From the NCBI GenBank assembly GCA_964472545.1, contig CAYYNP010000073.1:1-34622 (forward strand): a stretch of 34,622 bases of DNA. The letters are read 5' to 3'. This document shows, piece by piece, positions 1 to 8,316 of the stretch. Within the stretch, counting starts at the first letter, position 1, and each line of letters opens with the position of its first letter. A program made the translations under genes and the position numbers. The notes below the pieces were generated by a model. It saw nothing but the letters and a program-made list of their open reading frames with translations, had not been told where the DNA came from and did not search any database. Origin of the DNA: CAYYNP01 sp964472545. GTDB taxonomy: Bacteria; Planctomycetota; Planctomycetia; Pirellulales; Thermoguttaceae.

Positions 1-115
1 GCCGCCGATCGATCCACCCGTGACGCCGCCGGTCGATCCACCCGTGACGCCACCGATTCCCCCACCCGTGACCCCGCCGATCGATCCACCCGCGACCCCG
101 CCGGTCGATCCTGCC
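1..115 (+). repeat. Degenerate 24-bp tandem repeat coding for Pro-rich segment
   Basis: Units of about 24 bp of the form GATCCACCCGTGACGCCGCC recur with small changes and are read in frame as P-P-V-T-P-P-I/V-D. They encode a flexible proline-rich linker and run off the left edge, so the number of units is unknown. Confidence 0.75.
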
Positions 116-2017
116 GTAGCACCACCGGATCCGGACGATCCGCAAATGCTGCTGATCAACGCCATTCGGCAGCGGCCGTGGGACGAGAGGGCCATCCTCG
201 CATTCGCCGAGTTCCTCGACAGCCGCGACAAGCCCCGGGCGGAGTTGGTCCGCGTGCAGTTGCAGCTTTGGCAACTTCCGCGCGACGATCCGAAGCGGGC
301 GGCACTGAAAGAGCGGGAGGAGCAGCTTCTCGCGGAGCACAAGCAGCGCTGGACCGCCCCGCTGGCGCCGATCTGCGAGATGGAGCGCGGCCACGTTTCG
401 ATAGATCTCGGGTTGATTGATAGTGTCTATACAGCGGAAATAACGGACGGACAACTTGCCTGTCTCCAGAATGCTCCAGAAGTCCGAGAACTGTCGTTGA
501 CCTCGCCGAAAATCACCGGCGCCAGCCTCGAGCTGATTGCTCGATTGCCCAATCTCGAGGACTTGGAGATCAGAGACGTAACACTCCCGATGCAGAGCTA
601 CGCCCACTTGGAGAAACTGCCGCCGTGGACGTCGATCAATGTCTACGACGAAGAGCTTGACGAAGACGCCTTCGACGAGATGAACGCTCGGCGGATCGCA
701 AAGTTCGACAAGCTCAACGCGGAGGAAAAGCGCAGTGCGGGGTTTCGGTTCCTCAACGGCATCCACCTCGATGCCGTACTTGCCACACGGATCAAGGTGG
801 CGGACCTCGGGCAATCGGGAATCACAGACCCCGAGATGCGCTTGCTGGCAGCCGTTCCCGAACTGGAATCCGTCGACATCTTCGAATCATCGGCGGTAAC
901 GAGCGAGGGGGTCAAGCACCTTGCCGGACTGACAAACCTCAAGCACCTTTCTCTGACGGGTACGTCAGCCGAATCCATCTCTTCTCTGGCGGGCCTGACA
1001 AATCTCGAAACGTTGCACATCTTTCCGGAGTATGACACCGAGATGGGCGACGACGGCCTGGCCGGCATGGAGAACTTCACCCGGCTCGAGGAGTTGCTGC
1101 TTTACGACCAATCGCTCGGCGACGCGACGGTCAAGCGGCTGGCGCCACTGACGAAGCTGCGTAAGCTCGAACTGCGCATCGGTTCGATCGACAGTCAGGA
1201 CAGCTTTGCCTCCTTGGCGGGCCTTACCGAACTTGAGGGACTGTCGCTGACAGGAGGGCCGCTGCGCGACGACGGGTTGAAACACTTCGCCGGGCTGAAG
1301 AAGCTCGAATACTTCGAGCTTAGCGAGGACGCCGTGACCGATGTGGGGCTCCCGGCCCTGGCAGGGCTCACCGGGCTGCGATGTCTGATGATGCAGGATT
1401 CGGACGTCACCCAGAAAGGCGCCGAGCAGTTGGCCTCCAAGCTGCCGCACGCCACGATCATTCTCAAGAAGCACGTCGTCAAGTCGCCGCGCAAGTCCTA
1501 CAAGTTCCAGCGGCGGCGCCTCGGCCAAGACGTTTCCCTACTGTTGCCGGCCGACTGGCCGGACTCGTGGGAGGCTTCCGACGATCAGATCTGCGTGATC
1601 GAAGACGGCTGGGATCGCGTCGTGAGTTGGGCCAGCGAACACGTCGGCCCGACGGAAATCCAATTGAATCGAACCGACGGCGACACGTCTCCCAAGGACC
1701 TGATCATGGCTTGGATCGACAACGATTACGACGTCGATTCCGCCTCGATCCGACACGATGTCCAGCCTATTCCCGGCATTGAGGACATGGCCTCCTGCAC
1801 CTACCGCAACGCGTCCGATCAGTCTCTCCTCTGCGCAGCCAAAACAGACCAGGGCGCGATTCTGCTAGTGTGCGAAGCGAAGACGGAACGCTTTGCCGAA
1901 TTCGCCCGCATGTTCCGCGGCGTTGTCCGTTCGGTCCGCATCGGCAAAGACCCCAACTTGCACGCGGCAGAGACGCTCGATGTCCCCGCCGAGAAGTTGA
2001 AGCCGGAAGCAGAGTGA
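2..2017 (+). CDS. TIGR02996-like domain plus leucine-rich-repeat protein, 5' end outside window
   Basis: The frame is open to the left edge (codons from base 2), so the true start lies upstream; the GTG at 20 sits inside a repeat and has no ribosome binding site. Residues are numbered from that GTG. Residues 1-42 are proline-rich repeats. Residues 43-115 resemble the TIGR02996 repeat-companion domain (short helical segment, AEFLDSRDKPRAELVRVQL, then RE..LL..H...W). Residues about 150-190 and 255-475 are leucine-rich repeats with a GLTNL..L.L pattern and 'SDVTQKGAEQL' type ends. Residues about 490-645 form a separate globular domain, a possible PsbP/DcrB-like fold judged by style only. TIGR02996 is known mainly from planctomycetes and its function is unknown. 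A role in protein-protein interaction is inferred from the LRRs. No membrane segment is visible in this part. Confidence 0.8.
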   Translation, partial: PPIDPPVTPPVDPPVTPPIPPPVTPPIDPPATPPVDPAVAPPDPDDPQMLLINAIRQRPWDERAILAFAEFLDSRDKPRAELVRVQLQLWQLPRDDPKRAALKEREEQLLAEHKQRWTAPLAPICEMERGHVSIDLGLIDSVYTAEITDGQLACLQNAPEVRELSLTSPKITGASLELIARLPNLEDLEIRDVTLPMQSYAHLEKLPPWTSINVYDEELDEDAFDEMNARRIAKFDKLNAEEKRSAGFRFLNGIHLDAVLATRIKVADLGQSGITDPEMRLLAAVPELESVDIFESSAVTSEGVKHLAGLTNLKHLSLTGTSAESISSLAGLTNLETLHIFPEYDTEMGDDGLAGMENFTRLEELLLYDQSLGDATVKRLAPLTKLRKLELRIGSIDSQDSFASLAGLTELEGLSLTGGPLRDDGLKHFAGLKKLEYFELSEDAVTDVGLPALAGLTGLRCLMMQDSDVTQKGAEQLASKLPHATIILKKHVVKSPRKSYKFQRRRLGQDVSLLLPADWPDSWEASDDQICVIEDGWDRVVSWASEHVGPTEIQLNRTDGDTSPKDLIMAWIDNDYDVDSASIRHDVQPIPGIEDMASCTYRNASDQSLLCAAKTDQGAILLVCEAKTERFAEFARMFRGVVRSVRIGKDPNLHAAETLDVPAEKLKPEAE

Positions 2018-2048
2018 GCGGAAGACGGGAGCACCGGGAAGAAAAGAA

Positions 2049-2123
2049 GACGGGATTACAGGATCGACGGGATAAGGGAGGAGAACTGGGCTTCTCCCAT
2101 CCCGTCAATCCTGTTATCCCGTC
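2049..2123. repeat. Long imperfect inverted repeat between convergent genes
   Basis: The left arm starting GACGGGATTACAGGATCGAC (2049 on) pairs with the right arm ending at 2123, whose reverse complement starts GACGGGATAACAGGATTGAC. About 30 bp pair, with two mismatches and a small bulge. It fills the gap between the converging LRR gene and the activase gene, so it could act as a two-way terminator, although there is no T-run. Confidence 0.7.
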
Positions 2124-2166
2124 TGCTTGACCGTCCTGTCGAATCGCGTCACCGATCGGGGCGCGT

Positions 2167-3114
2167 CTATCCTCCAACCTTGACCGTCAGCCCATACTCC
2201 TCCAATCCGACCACCGCCGCCTCGATCTGCTCGGGCGTGGGGGCGTCGATCTGCAACGTGTCACGTTCGCCAGCCAAGCGCGGCAGCTTGGCGTTGGCCA
2301 AGGGGTGATAGGGCAGCACGTCGATCTGGGTGACATTGCCCAGCGAGGCGACAAATTGGCCGGTGGCGGCGATGTTCGCCGGGGCGTCGTTGACGCCGGG
2401 GGTCAGCGGCAGGCGGATGATGATCTCGGCGCCGTGGCGGGCCAGTTGGCGGACGTTTTGGAGGATCAAGGCGTTCGATACACCGGTGACGCGCTCGTGT
2501 TCGGCGGGGTCCATCTGTTTGATGTCGATCAGGAACAGATCGACCCGCTCGCGGATCGCGTCGATTAGCTCCCACGGGGCGTGGCAACAGGTGTCGACCG
2601 TGGTGTGGATCTCTCGTGTGCGGCATTCAGCGAGCATCGCGACGAGAAACTCCGGCTGCGCGAGCGGCTCGCCGCCGGAAAAGGTCACGCCGCCGCCGGA
2701 CTGGTCGAAGAAGAGCACGTCGCGCTCGATCTCGGCGATCAACTCCGCCACGCTCACCTGCCGGCCGACGATCTCCCGGGCTTCGCTGGGACATGCCTCG
2801 GCACACGCGCCGCAGTAGACGCACTGCGTCAAGTCCAGCGACATTTCCGCCCCTTCACCGGTGAGCGCCCCATGTTGGCATGCGGCCACACAAAGCCCAC
2901 AGCCCGTGCAGCGGTCCCCACGGAACGAATGCTCGAAGGCCGGCTCCCAGCTTTCCGGGTTGTGACACCACGCGCAGCGCAACGGGCAGCCCTTGAGGAA
3001 GACCGTCGTGCGGATGCCGGGGCCGTCGTGGATCGCGTATCGCTTGACGTCGAAGATCAGGCCCAGCAGAGCGTCGGTCGGTTGCGGGGAGGTGTCTCTC
3101 GGGGTGTCGTTCAC
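2167..3114 (-). CDS. Glycyl-radical-enzyme activating enzyme (radical SAM, PflA family)
   Basis: Residues 43-50 hold the radical SAM motif CxxxCxxC (CPLRCAWC). It is followed by a two-cluster ferredoxin insert with cysteines at 69, 72, 75, 79 and 98, 101, 104, 108, as in the larger glycyl-radical activases. GGEP lies at 147-150, the usual SAM-binding segment. The length of 315 aa is normal for the two-ferredoxin type. Such enzymes cleave S-adenosylmethionine and abstract hydrogen from a glycine of a partner enzyme in the cytoplasm. No glycyl-radical enzyme is present in the window, so the partner is unknown. The GTG start overlaps the stop of the upstream gene (GTGA, 3111-3114), which implies translational coupling; no clear Shine-Dalgarno is visible. 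It is the last gene of the apbE operon. Confidence 0.88.
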   Translation of the reverse strand: MNDTPRDTSPQPTDALLGLIFDVKRYAIHDGPGIRTTVFLKGCPLRCAWCHNPESWEPAFEHSFRGDRCTGCGLCVAACQHGALTGEGAEMSLDLTQCVYCGACAEACPSEAREIVGRQVSVAELIAEIERDVLFFDQSGGGVTFSGGEPLAQPEFLVAMLAECRTREIHTTVDTCCHAPWELIDAIRERVDLFLIDIKQMDPAEHERVTGVSNALILQNVRQLARHGAEIIIRLPLTPGVNDAPANIAATGQFVASLGNVTQIDVLPYHPLANAKLPRLAGERDTLQIDAPTPEQIEAAVVGLEEYGLTVKVGG

Positions 3115-5834
3115 GGCTGCGGGTCCGAAGGGGCGGTGGCGACGTCGGCCGAATAGAGCTTTTCTCCGCTGAGGATCGCCTGGCGATTGCGGGCTTCGAT
3201 CTGCTGGCGAAGGGCCACGTCGTCGAGCCGGCGCCGGTCGTCCTCGCGCGGCCGAAAGCCCGGCATGTCGGCCCGGGGGTGATCGGCCAGCATCTGCCGG
3301 CCGGCTTGGATGATCGCCAGGGCCTCGGCGTACTCGGGGCCGTCGAGATTGTCGAAGGCGTTCAGACAGAGGCTATGCCGCGGCCGCGTGAAGTTGATCG
3401 GTGTGCCGCGGGTCATCACTAGCCGGCTCAGTTCGGCGACGTTGTAGCTGTTGACGTTGCCCCAGCGATACTCGGCCCCCCGCGCCGCCGCGGCAACTAA
3501 CGACCCGAGACGCGTCAACTGCTTGTGATCGAGCGGACAGCGGCCGAAGGTGTTCGTGCCGTAGTAGGTCACGTGCGAAGGGTAATACGGCGTGTTCAGA
3601 TCGATCCAGGTGACAATCCTCGCCAACGATTCGTCGTCGAGCTTGACGTCCTCGTGGCCCTCGAGCAACAGATCGACCAGCCGGCTGGCGTGCGATCCCC
3701 AGGAGTACGGCGGGATGACGCGAATCGGCCCGGCGTCGACGACGTAGATCAGGGGCTTCTGCTTAGGCGTCTGCGCAGCGTCATCAGGCTGCGGCTGCCA
3801 AACGGCCGGCGAGCGGCTCCGCAGCGACGTGTACGAAACGCTAAACGCCGGTCCCAGGTCGCCGCAGAGGTTCAACTCCTCGGCTTCCTTGCCGTAGTCG
3901 TGACATCGCACGCAGTGTTCGTCGAGCACCGGCTGCACCTCGGCCGCGTAGCTGAAGTTGCGGGCTTCGCCGTACCAGGGCTCAGGCGTGTTCGGCGGGC
4001 GCTGCCAGGCGATCGGTACTTGCCCGCGCGGCACCGGCGGGCTGGCCTGGCGGTCGTCGTGACAGCCGACGCAGCCGAGCGTCTCGCCGGGCTGAACGAA
4101 CGTGCCGCTGCGCATCGAGTGGACCATCATGCCGTCTTCGTCGAGAAGCTGGAAGTAGACGAACCGGTCGGCCGGAACGGCAAAGTGGGCCGAGCCGTCC
4201 GCTTCGACCGGCACGTCGCCGACGATCCGCTTGTGGTTGTAGTGGCCCCAGTTGACCGCCACCGGGTGATGCCCGTCGGCGTTCAGCGCGGGCGTCCAAT
4301 CGCCGATCGACCACGGCGGAAAGGCCCGCTTGGCCGGGGCCTCGACGATCCGCAGCGTTTTTACCGTCCCCCGCTCGACCCGGTCCATATAGCGGCCCCG
4401 ATAGACGTCTTCGACGTAGAACGTGCCGTCGCTTCGGGTCAGATCGATCTTCTCCGGAACCACCGGCGGCCGCTGGCGGGGGCCGATTGGCATCGGGTCG
4501 AAGCAGCCCGGGGCCTCGAAGTGCAGCAGGATCTCGTTGCCGAACACGTCGGCCAGGAACAGCCCCATGGGGCCTTTCGGACGAGTCATCCGCGCGCAGA
4601 GAAAGTACTTCTCCGAAAGCGGCATCGGGTCTTCGTAGGCAACCGGCAGCCGCATGAAGCTGTCGAACCCTCCGCCACCCACACGGCCGACTTCTTCCCA
4701 CACGCTCATATACGCCGAGATATCGGCCGGCCAGCTCTGCACGATCGGCCGCGTGCCGTCGAGTCCCACGCGGCGGTCGGCCACGACCATCGCCCCGTAG
4801 CCGAGGTTGTGTACGGTGGTGTAGATGCAGACGAACTGCCCTGTGCCCTGCCCCGCGCCCTGCCCCGTGCCGGGGATCTCGCGGGCGTCGGCGATCGCCC
4901 CGGGCTGCCAGGCGTAGCCGCCGTAGTAGAGGGCCGGGTTGGTGCCGTCGGGGTTGATCGTCCACAGCCCATAGGCCGAGGCGTAGTGCTTGTCGACGTA
5001 TTCCCAGCGGGTGTAGAGGATCCGCCCGTCGTCCATCAGGCTCGCGCGGCCCTCGAACTGCGTGTTGTGGCCGAGCTGCCGGACGTTCGAGCCGTCGGCG
5101 TTGACCGTAAACAGGTTGCACATCAGGTGCCGCTGGCAGGGGATGTACTTCGGGTCGCGCGTCGAACTGAAGACAACCCGCCCGTCGGGCATGATGACCG
5201 GCTGGATGTCGGACACCCGGCGGCCGAAGGTGATCTGCCGCAGGCCGCTGCCATCGGTGTTGATCTCGTACAGATGGTAGTCGTCTTCGATGTCGCGCCG
5301 CATAGAGAAGACGATCCGCTTACCGTCGAAGCTGACCTCCGGGTCTCGGGCGACGCCCTTGGGCAGTTCCAACAGCGTCGTGACCCGGACGCCGTCGGCG
5401 AAGTCGATGGTCTTCATCGCCCCGCCGCCGCGGAACTGGTCCGTGTTGATCTCGCCCGTCTGGCACATCGTGGCTTCGGTGCCGTGGTTGTTGGTGTATT
5501 GCGGGCGTACGACGAACAAGATCGGCTGGCGGCAAAGCAGCGGGTTGGCCAGGAGGGCCTCGCGGCGGAGGGATTCGAGTTCGGTGTTGAGGGGTTCGAG
5601 TTGGTCGGGCGGAGCGTCGGCGAGGCGCTGTTGGAGGTGGTCGAGGCGCTGCAGGAACTCTTTGCCGTGGGGATAGTCGTCGGCGTGGGTGCGGGTGAGG
5701 TCTTCGATGGCTTCGCGCAGCGGATCGGCGGCGGGAGCGGGGGAGCAGTGCGAATTGAAAATTGAGAATTGAAAAATGCAAATTGCAAATTGGAGGAAGC
5801 GACGTTGGCGGATACGGGAGTCTCTATGGATCAC
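3111..5834 (-). CDS. Exported beta-propeller di-haem protein, hydrazine synthase alpha-like
   Basis: The GTG at 5834 is chosen because an AGGAG lies 8 bases upstream and the GTG overlaps the apbE stop as GTGA. The longer open frame to 6491 is only the shadow of apbE. The product is 907 aa: a signal-peptide-like stretch (13-36), a short helical region (40-85), TolB/PD40-like propeller repeats ('YEINTDGSGLRQITFG', 'LFTVNADGSNVRQLG', 'LWTINPDGTNP'), then two haem c motifs, CVGCH at 588-592 and CVRCH at 641-645, and a C-terminal helical part. This order matches the hydrazine-synthase alpha-subunit middle-domain family that is widespread in planctomycetes. No HzsB/C partner is visible, so hydrazine synthesis is not implied. 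A periplasmic redox or binding role is inferred. I saw no obvious flavinylation motif for the neighbouring ApbE. Confidence 0.82.
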   Translation of the reverse strand: MIHRDSRIRQRRFLQFAICIFQFSIFNSHCSPAPAADPLREAIEDLTRTHADDYPHGKEFLQRLDHLQQRLADAPPDQLEPLNTELESLRREALLANPLLCRQPILFVVRPQYTNNHGTEATMCQTGEINTDQFRGGGAMKTIDFADGVRVTTLLELPKGVARDPEVSFDGKRIVFSMRRDIEDDYHLYEINTDGSGLRQITFGRRVSDIQPVIMPDGRVVFSSTRDPKYIPCQRHLMCNLFTVNADGSNVRQLGHNTQFEGRASLMDDGRILYTRWEYVDKHYASAYGLWTINPDGTNPALYYGGYAWQPGAIADAREIPGTGQGAGQGTGQFVCIYTTVHNLGYGAMVVADRRVGLDGTRPIVQSWPADISAYMSVWEEVGRVGGGGFDSFMRLPVAYEDPMPLSEKYFLCARMTRPKGPMGLFLADVFGNEILLHFEAPGCFDPMPIGPRQRPPVVPEKIDLTRSDGTFYVEDVYRGRYMDRVERGTVKTLRIVEAPAKRAFPPWSIGDWTPALNADGHHPVAVNWGHYNHKRIVGDVPVEADGSAHFAVPADRFVYFQLLDEDGMMVHSMRSGTFVQPGETLGCVGCHDDRQASPPVPRGQVPIAWQRPPNTPEPWYGEARNFSYAAEVQPVLDEHCVRCHDYGKEAEELNLCGDLGPAFSVSYTSLRSRSPAVWQPQPDDAAQTPKQKPLIYVVDAGPIRVIPPYSWGSHASRLVDLLLEGHEDVKLDDESLARIVTWIDLNTPYYPSHVTYYGTNTFGRCPLDHKQLTRLGSLVAAAARGAEYRWGNVNSYNVAELSRLVMTRGTPINFTRPRHSLCLNAFDNLDGPEYAEALAIIQAGRQMLADHPRADMPGFRPREDDRRRLDDVALRQQIEARNRQAILSGEKLYSADVATAPSDPQP
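4836..4871 (-). repeat. In-frame 3 x 12-bp tandem repeat
   Basis: Three 12-bp units inside the di-haem protein gene encode GTGQ-GAGQ-GTGQ. The Gly/Gln-rich stretch sits between propeller strands and looks like a recent slippage expansion of a surface loop. Confidence 0.8.
5753..5792. repeat. AT-rich low-complexity tract coding for a signal-peptide core
   Basis: In a GC-rich background this 40-bp tract is built of overlapping AATTG / TGCAAATT words such as AATTGAAAATTGAGAATTG. Read on the minus strand it encodes F-A-I-C-I-F-Q-F-S-I-F, the hydrophobic core of the signal peptide of the di-haem protein. Its composition suggests a dispersed repeat captured into the coding sequence. Confidence 0.65.
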
Positions 5835-6862
5835 GGTGTCGGCTCCTTCTCGTGGCGGATCGGGAGGTCCTTCCAGCGGGCGGACTGGTAGGTTTCGAGC
5901 GTGCCCTCCGGCTTGCGGAGGATCAAGGCGGCCGTGCCCGCGGTGCGGTCGATCAATTCGAGGCCGCGTTTGGGCCCCAGCACACTGACGGCCGAGGCCA
6001 GCGCGTCGGCGGTGATGCCGTTCGGCGCGATGACGGTCACGTTGCTGTGGTCGGTGATGCCCAGGCCGGTGCGGGGGTCGACGAGGTGGGAATAGCGGGT
6101 GCCGTCGATTTCGACGTATTGCCAGGTGTCGCCGGAGGTGGCCATGGCGACGTTCGATAGCGTGGCGATGCGGCTGGGCGGGCCGTCGGCCTCGAGCCGG
6201 GCGATGCCGATCCGCCAGCCCGGCTTGTCCGGCGGGGGATCGCCCATCGCGATGTCGCCGCCCGCGTCGACCAGCGCCCGAGAGATGCCCGCCTTGCGCA
6301 ACACGGCCAGGGCCTCGTCGGTGGCGTAGCCTTTGGCGATGCCGCCTAGGTCGAGCCGCATGCCGGCCTTGAGCAGTTCGACGGTGCGGTTCTCGGCGTC
6401 CATGCGCACCAGGCGATAGTCGGTCAATTCCCGGGCGGTCGTCAAACGCTCCTTGGACGGCAGCCACCCTTGGACTCGCGCCCGCCGCCACAGCCGGCTC
6501 ATTTGCCCCACGGTCACGTCGAAGGCCCCGCCGCTTTGGTCGGATATCTCCCGGGCGCGGCTGAGCACCGTCCCCAGTTCCGGGCTGACGGCCACCGCAC
6601 GACCTTCACCGGCGGTCGTGCAGAGCCGCCGTAGCTCACTGTCGGCGTGGTAATCGCTTAGAATATCGTTAAGCTGACCAATGCGGTCGAAGGCGGCCTC
6701 GGCGGCCTCGGCGGCTTTGGTTTCGTCGTCGGCGTAGAGGACGATCGAGATCTCTACGGCCATCTCGACCCGGGAGTACTCGAAACGCCGCAGGGTCGGT
6801 TCGGCCGGCAGTGTGGCCGTGAGGATTGTCGTCAGCAGGGACGTAAGGGCCAGATTTCCCAT
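5831..6862 (-). CDS. apbE: FAD:protein FMN transferase (ApbE family)
   Basis: The 343-aa product has the ApbE signatures LGGIAKGYA (172-180), DAGGD (199-203), SHLVDPRTG (258-266) and DALAS (286-290). The last corresponds to the Mg-binding DAxxT segment, with Ser in place of Thr. ApbE enzymes split FAD and attach FMN to a Ser/Thr of an exported redox protein. Residues 1-20 are hydrophobic but lack the usual positive n-region, so export is probable rather than certain. It is the first gene of a coupled operon with the di-haem propeller protein and the activase, so it may serve an extracytoplasmic flavoprotein; no target (Nqr/Rnf subunit or FMN-binding domain) is encoded in the window. The start lies directly next to an inverted repeat, and no strong Shine-Dalgarno is seen. 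Confidence 0.92.
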   Translation of the reverse strand: MGNLALTSLLTTILTATLPAEPTLRRFEYSRVEMAVEISIVLYADDETKAAEAAEAAFDRIGQLNDILSDYHADSELRRLCTTAGEGRAVAVSPELGTVLSRAREISDQSGGAFDVTVGQMSRLWRRARVQGWLPSKERLTTARELTDYRLVRMDAENRTVELLKAGMRLDLGGIAKGYATDEALAVLRKAGISRALVDAGGDIAMGDPPPDKPGWRIGIARLEADGPPSRIATLSNVAMATSGDTWQYVEIDGTRYSHLVDPRTGLGITDHSNVTVIAPNGITADALASAVSVLGPKRGLELIDRTAGTAALILRKPEGTLETYQSARWKDLPIRHEKEPTP

Positions 6863-6894
6863 ATTCGGCGGTTCTTTCGGAATTGAAGCTGGAT

Positions 6895-6996
6895 CGTATA
6901 GTAGTCATCTCCGCGAGATGCCACCCACTTTACCACAGCGAAATGAATACGAATACGGTGTGTTGACATCTCGCGGAGCGAGATGACTACTATACG
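6895..6996. repeat. REP-like inverted repeat between divergent genes
   Basis: The left arm 6895-6920 and right arm 6967-6996 are complementary (CGTATAGTAGTCATCT plus CCGCGAGATG) except for 4 extra bases in the right arm. The right arm contains its own hairpin, CATCTCGC-GGA-GCGAGATG. It fills the divergent intergenic region of apbE and the first FGE-like gene. A TTGACA at 6963-6968 lies in its edge, with TACTAT 19 bases later, so the element may carry a weak plus-strand promoter. An ATG at 6983 inside it is in frame with the downstream gene but has no ribosome binding site. Confidence 0.8.
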
Positions 6997-7005
6997 ACGT
7001 ACGAC

Positions 7006-7033
7006 CTGGCCAGTGGAGGCTGGCCAGTGGAGG
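7006..7033 (+). repeat. 14-bp tandem duplication carrying the ribosome binding site
   Basis: CTGGCCAGTGGAGG occurs twice in direct succession (7006-7019 and 7020-7033). Each copy ends in GGAGG. The second is 9 bases before the ATG at 7043 and is taken as its Shine-Dalgarno; the first is too far away. Confidence 0.85.
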
Positions 7034-7042
7034 ATTCTCTCT

Positions 7043-8290
<1,248 letters not shown>

Positions 8291-8316
8291 ACGCCTGTTG
8301 ACAAGGAGAGATTCGT

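Noticed and set aside
2049..2123. CRISPR array
   Set aside because: The repeated words are parts of one inverted repeat with no regular spacers and no cas genes in the window.
3525..5765. 746-aa plus-strand open frame
   Set aside because: Antisense to the di-haem protein gene, Arg/Val/Asp-rich with no domain; a typical high-GC shadow frame.
3111..5834. Evidence for anammox (hydrazine synthase)
   Set aside because: Only an alpha-like protein is present, without beta/gamma partners; such homologues are widespread in non-anammox planctomycetes.
5835..6491. N-terminal extension of the di-haem protein gene
   Set aside because: It overlaps apbE in another frame, and the GTG at 5834 has an ideal ribosome binding site.
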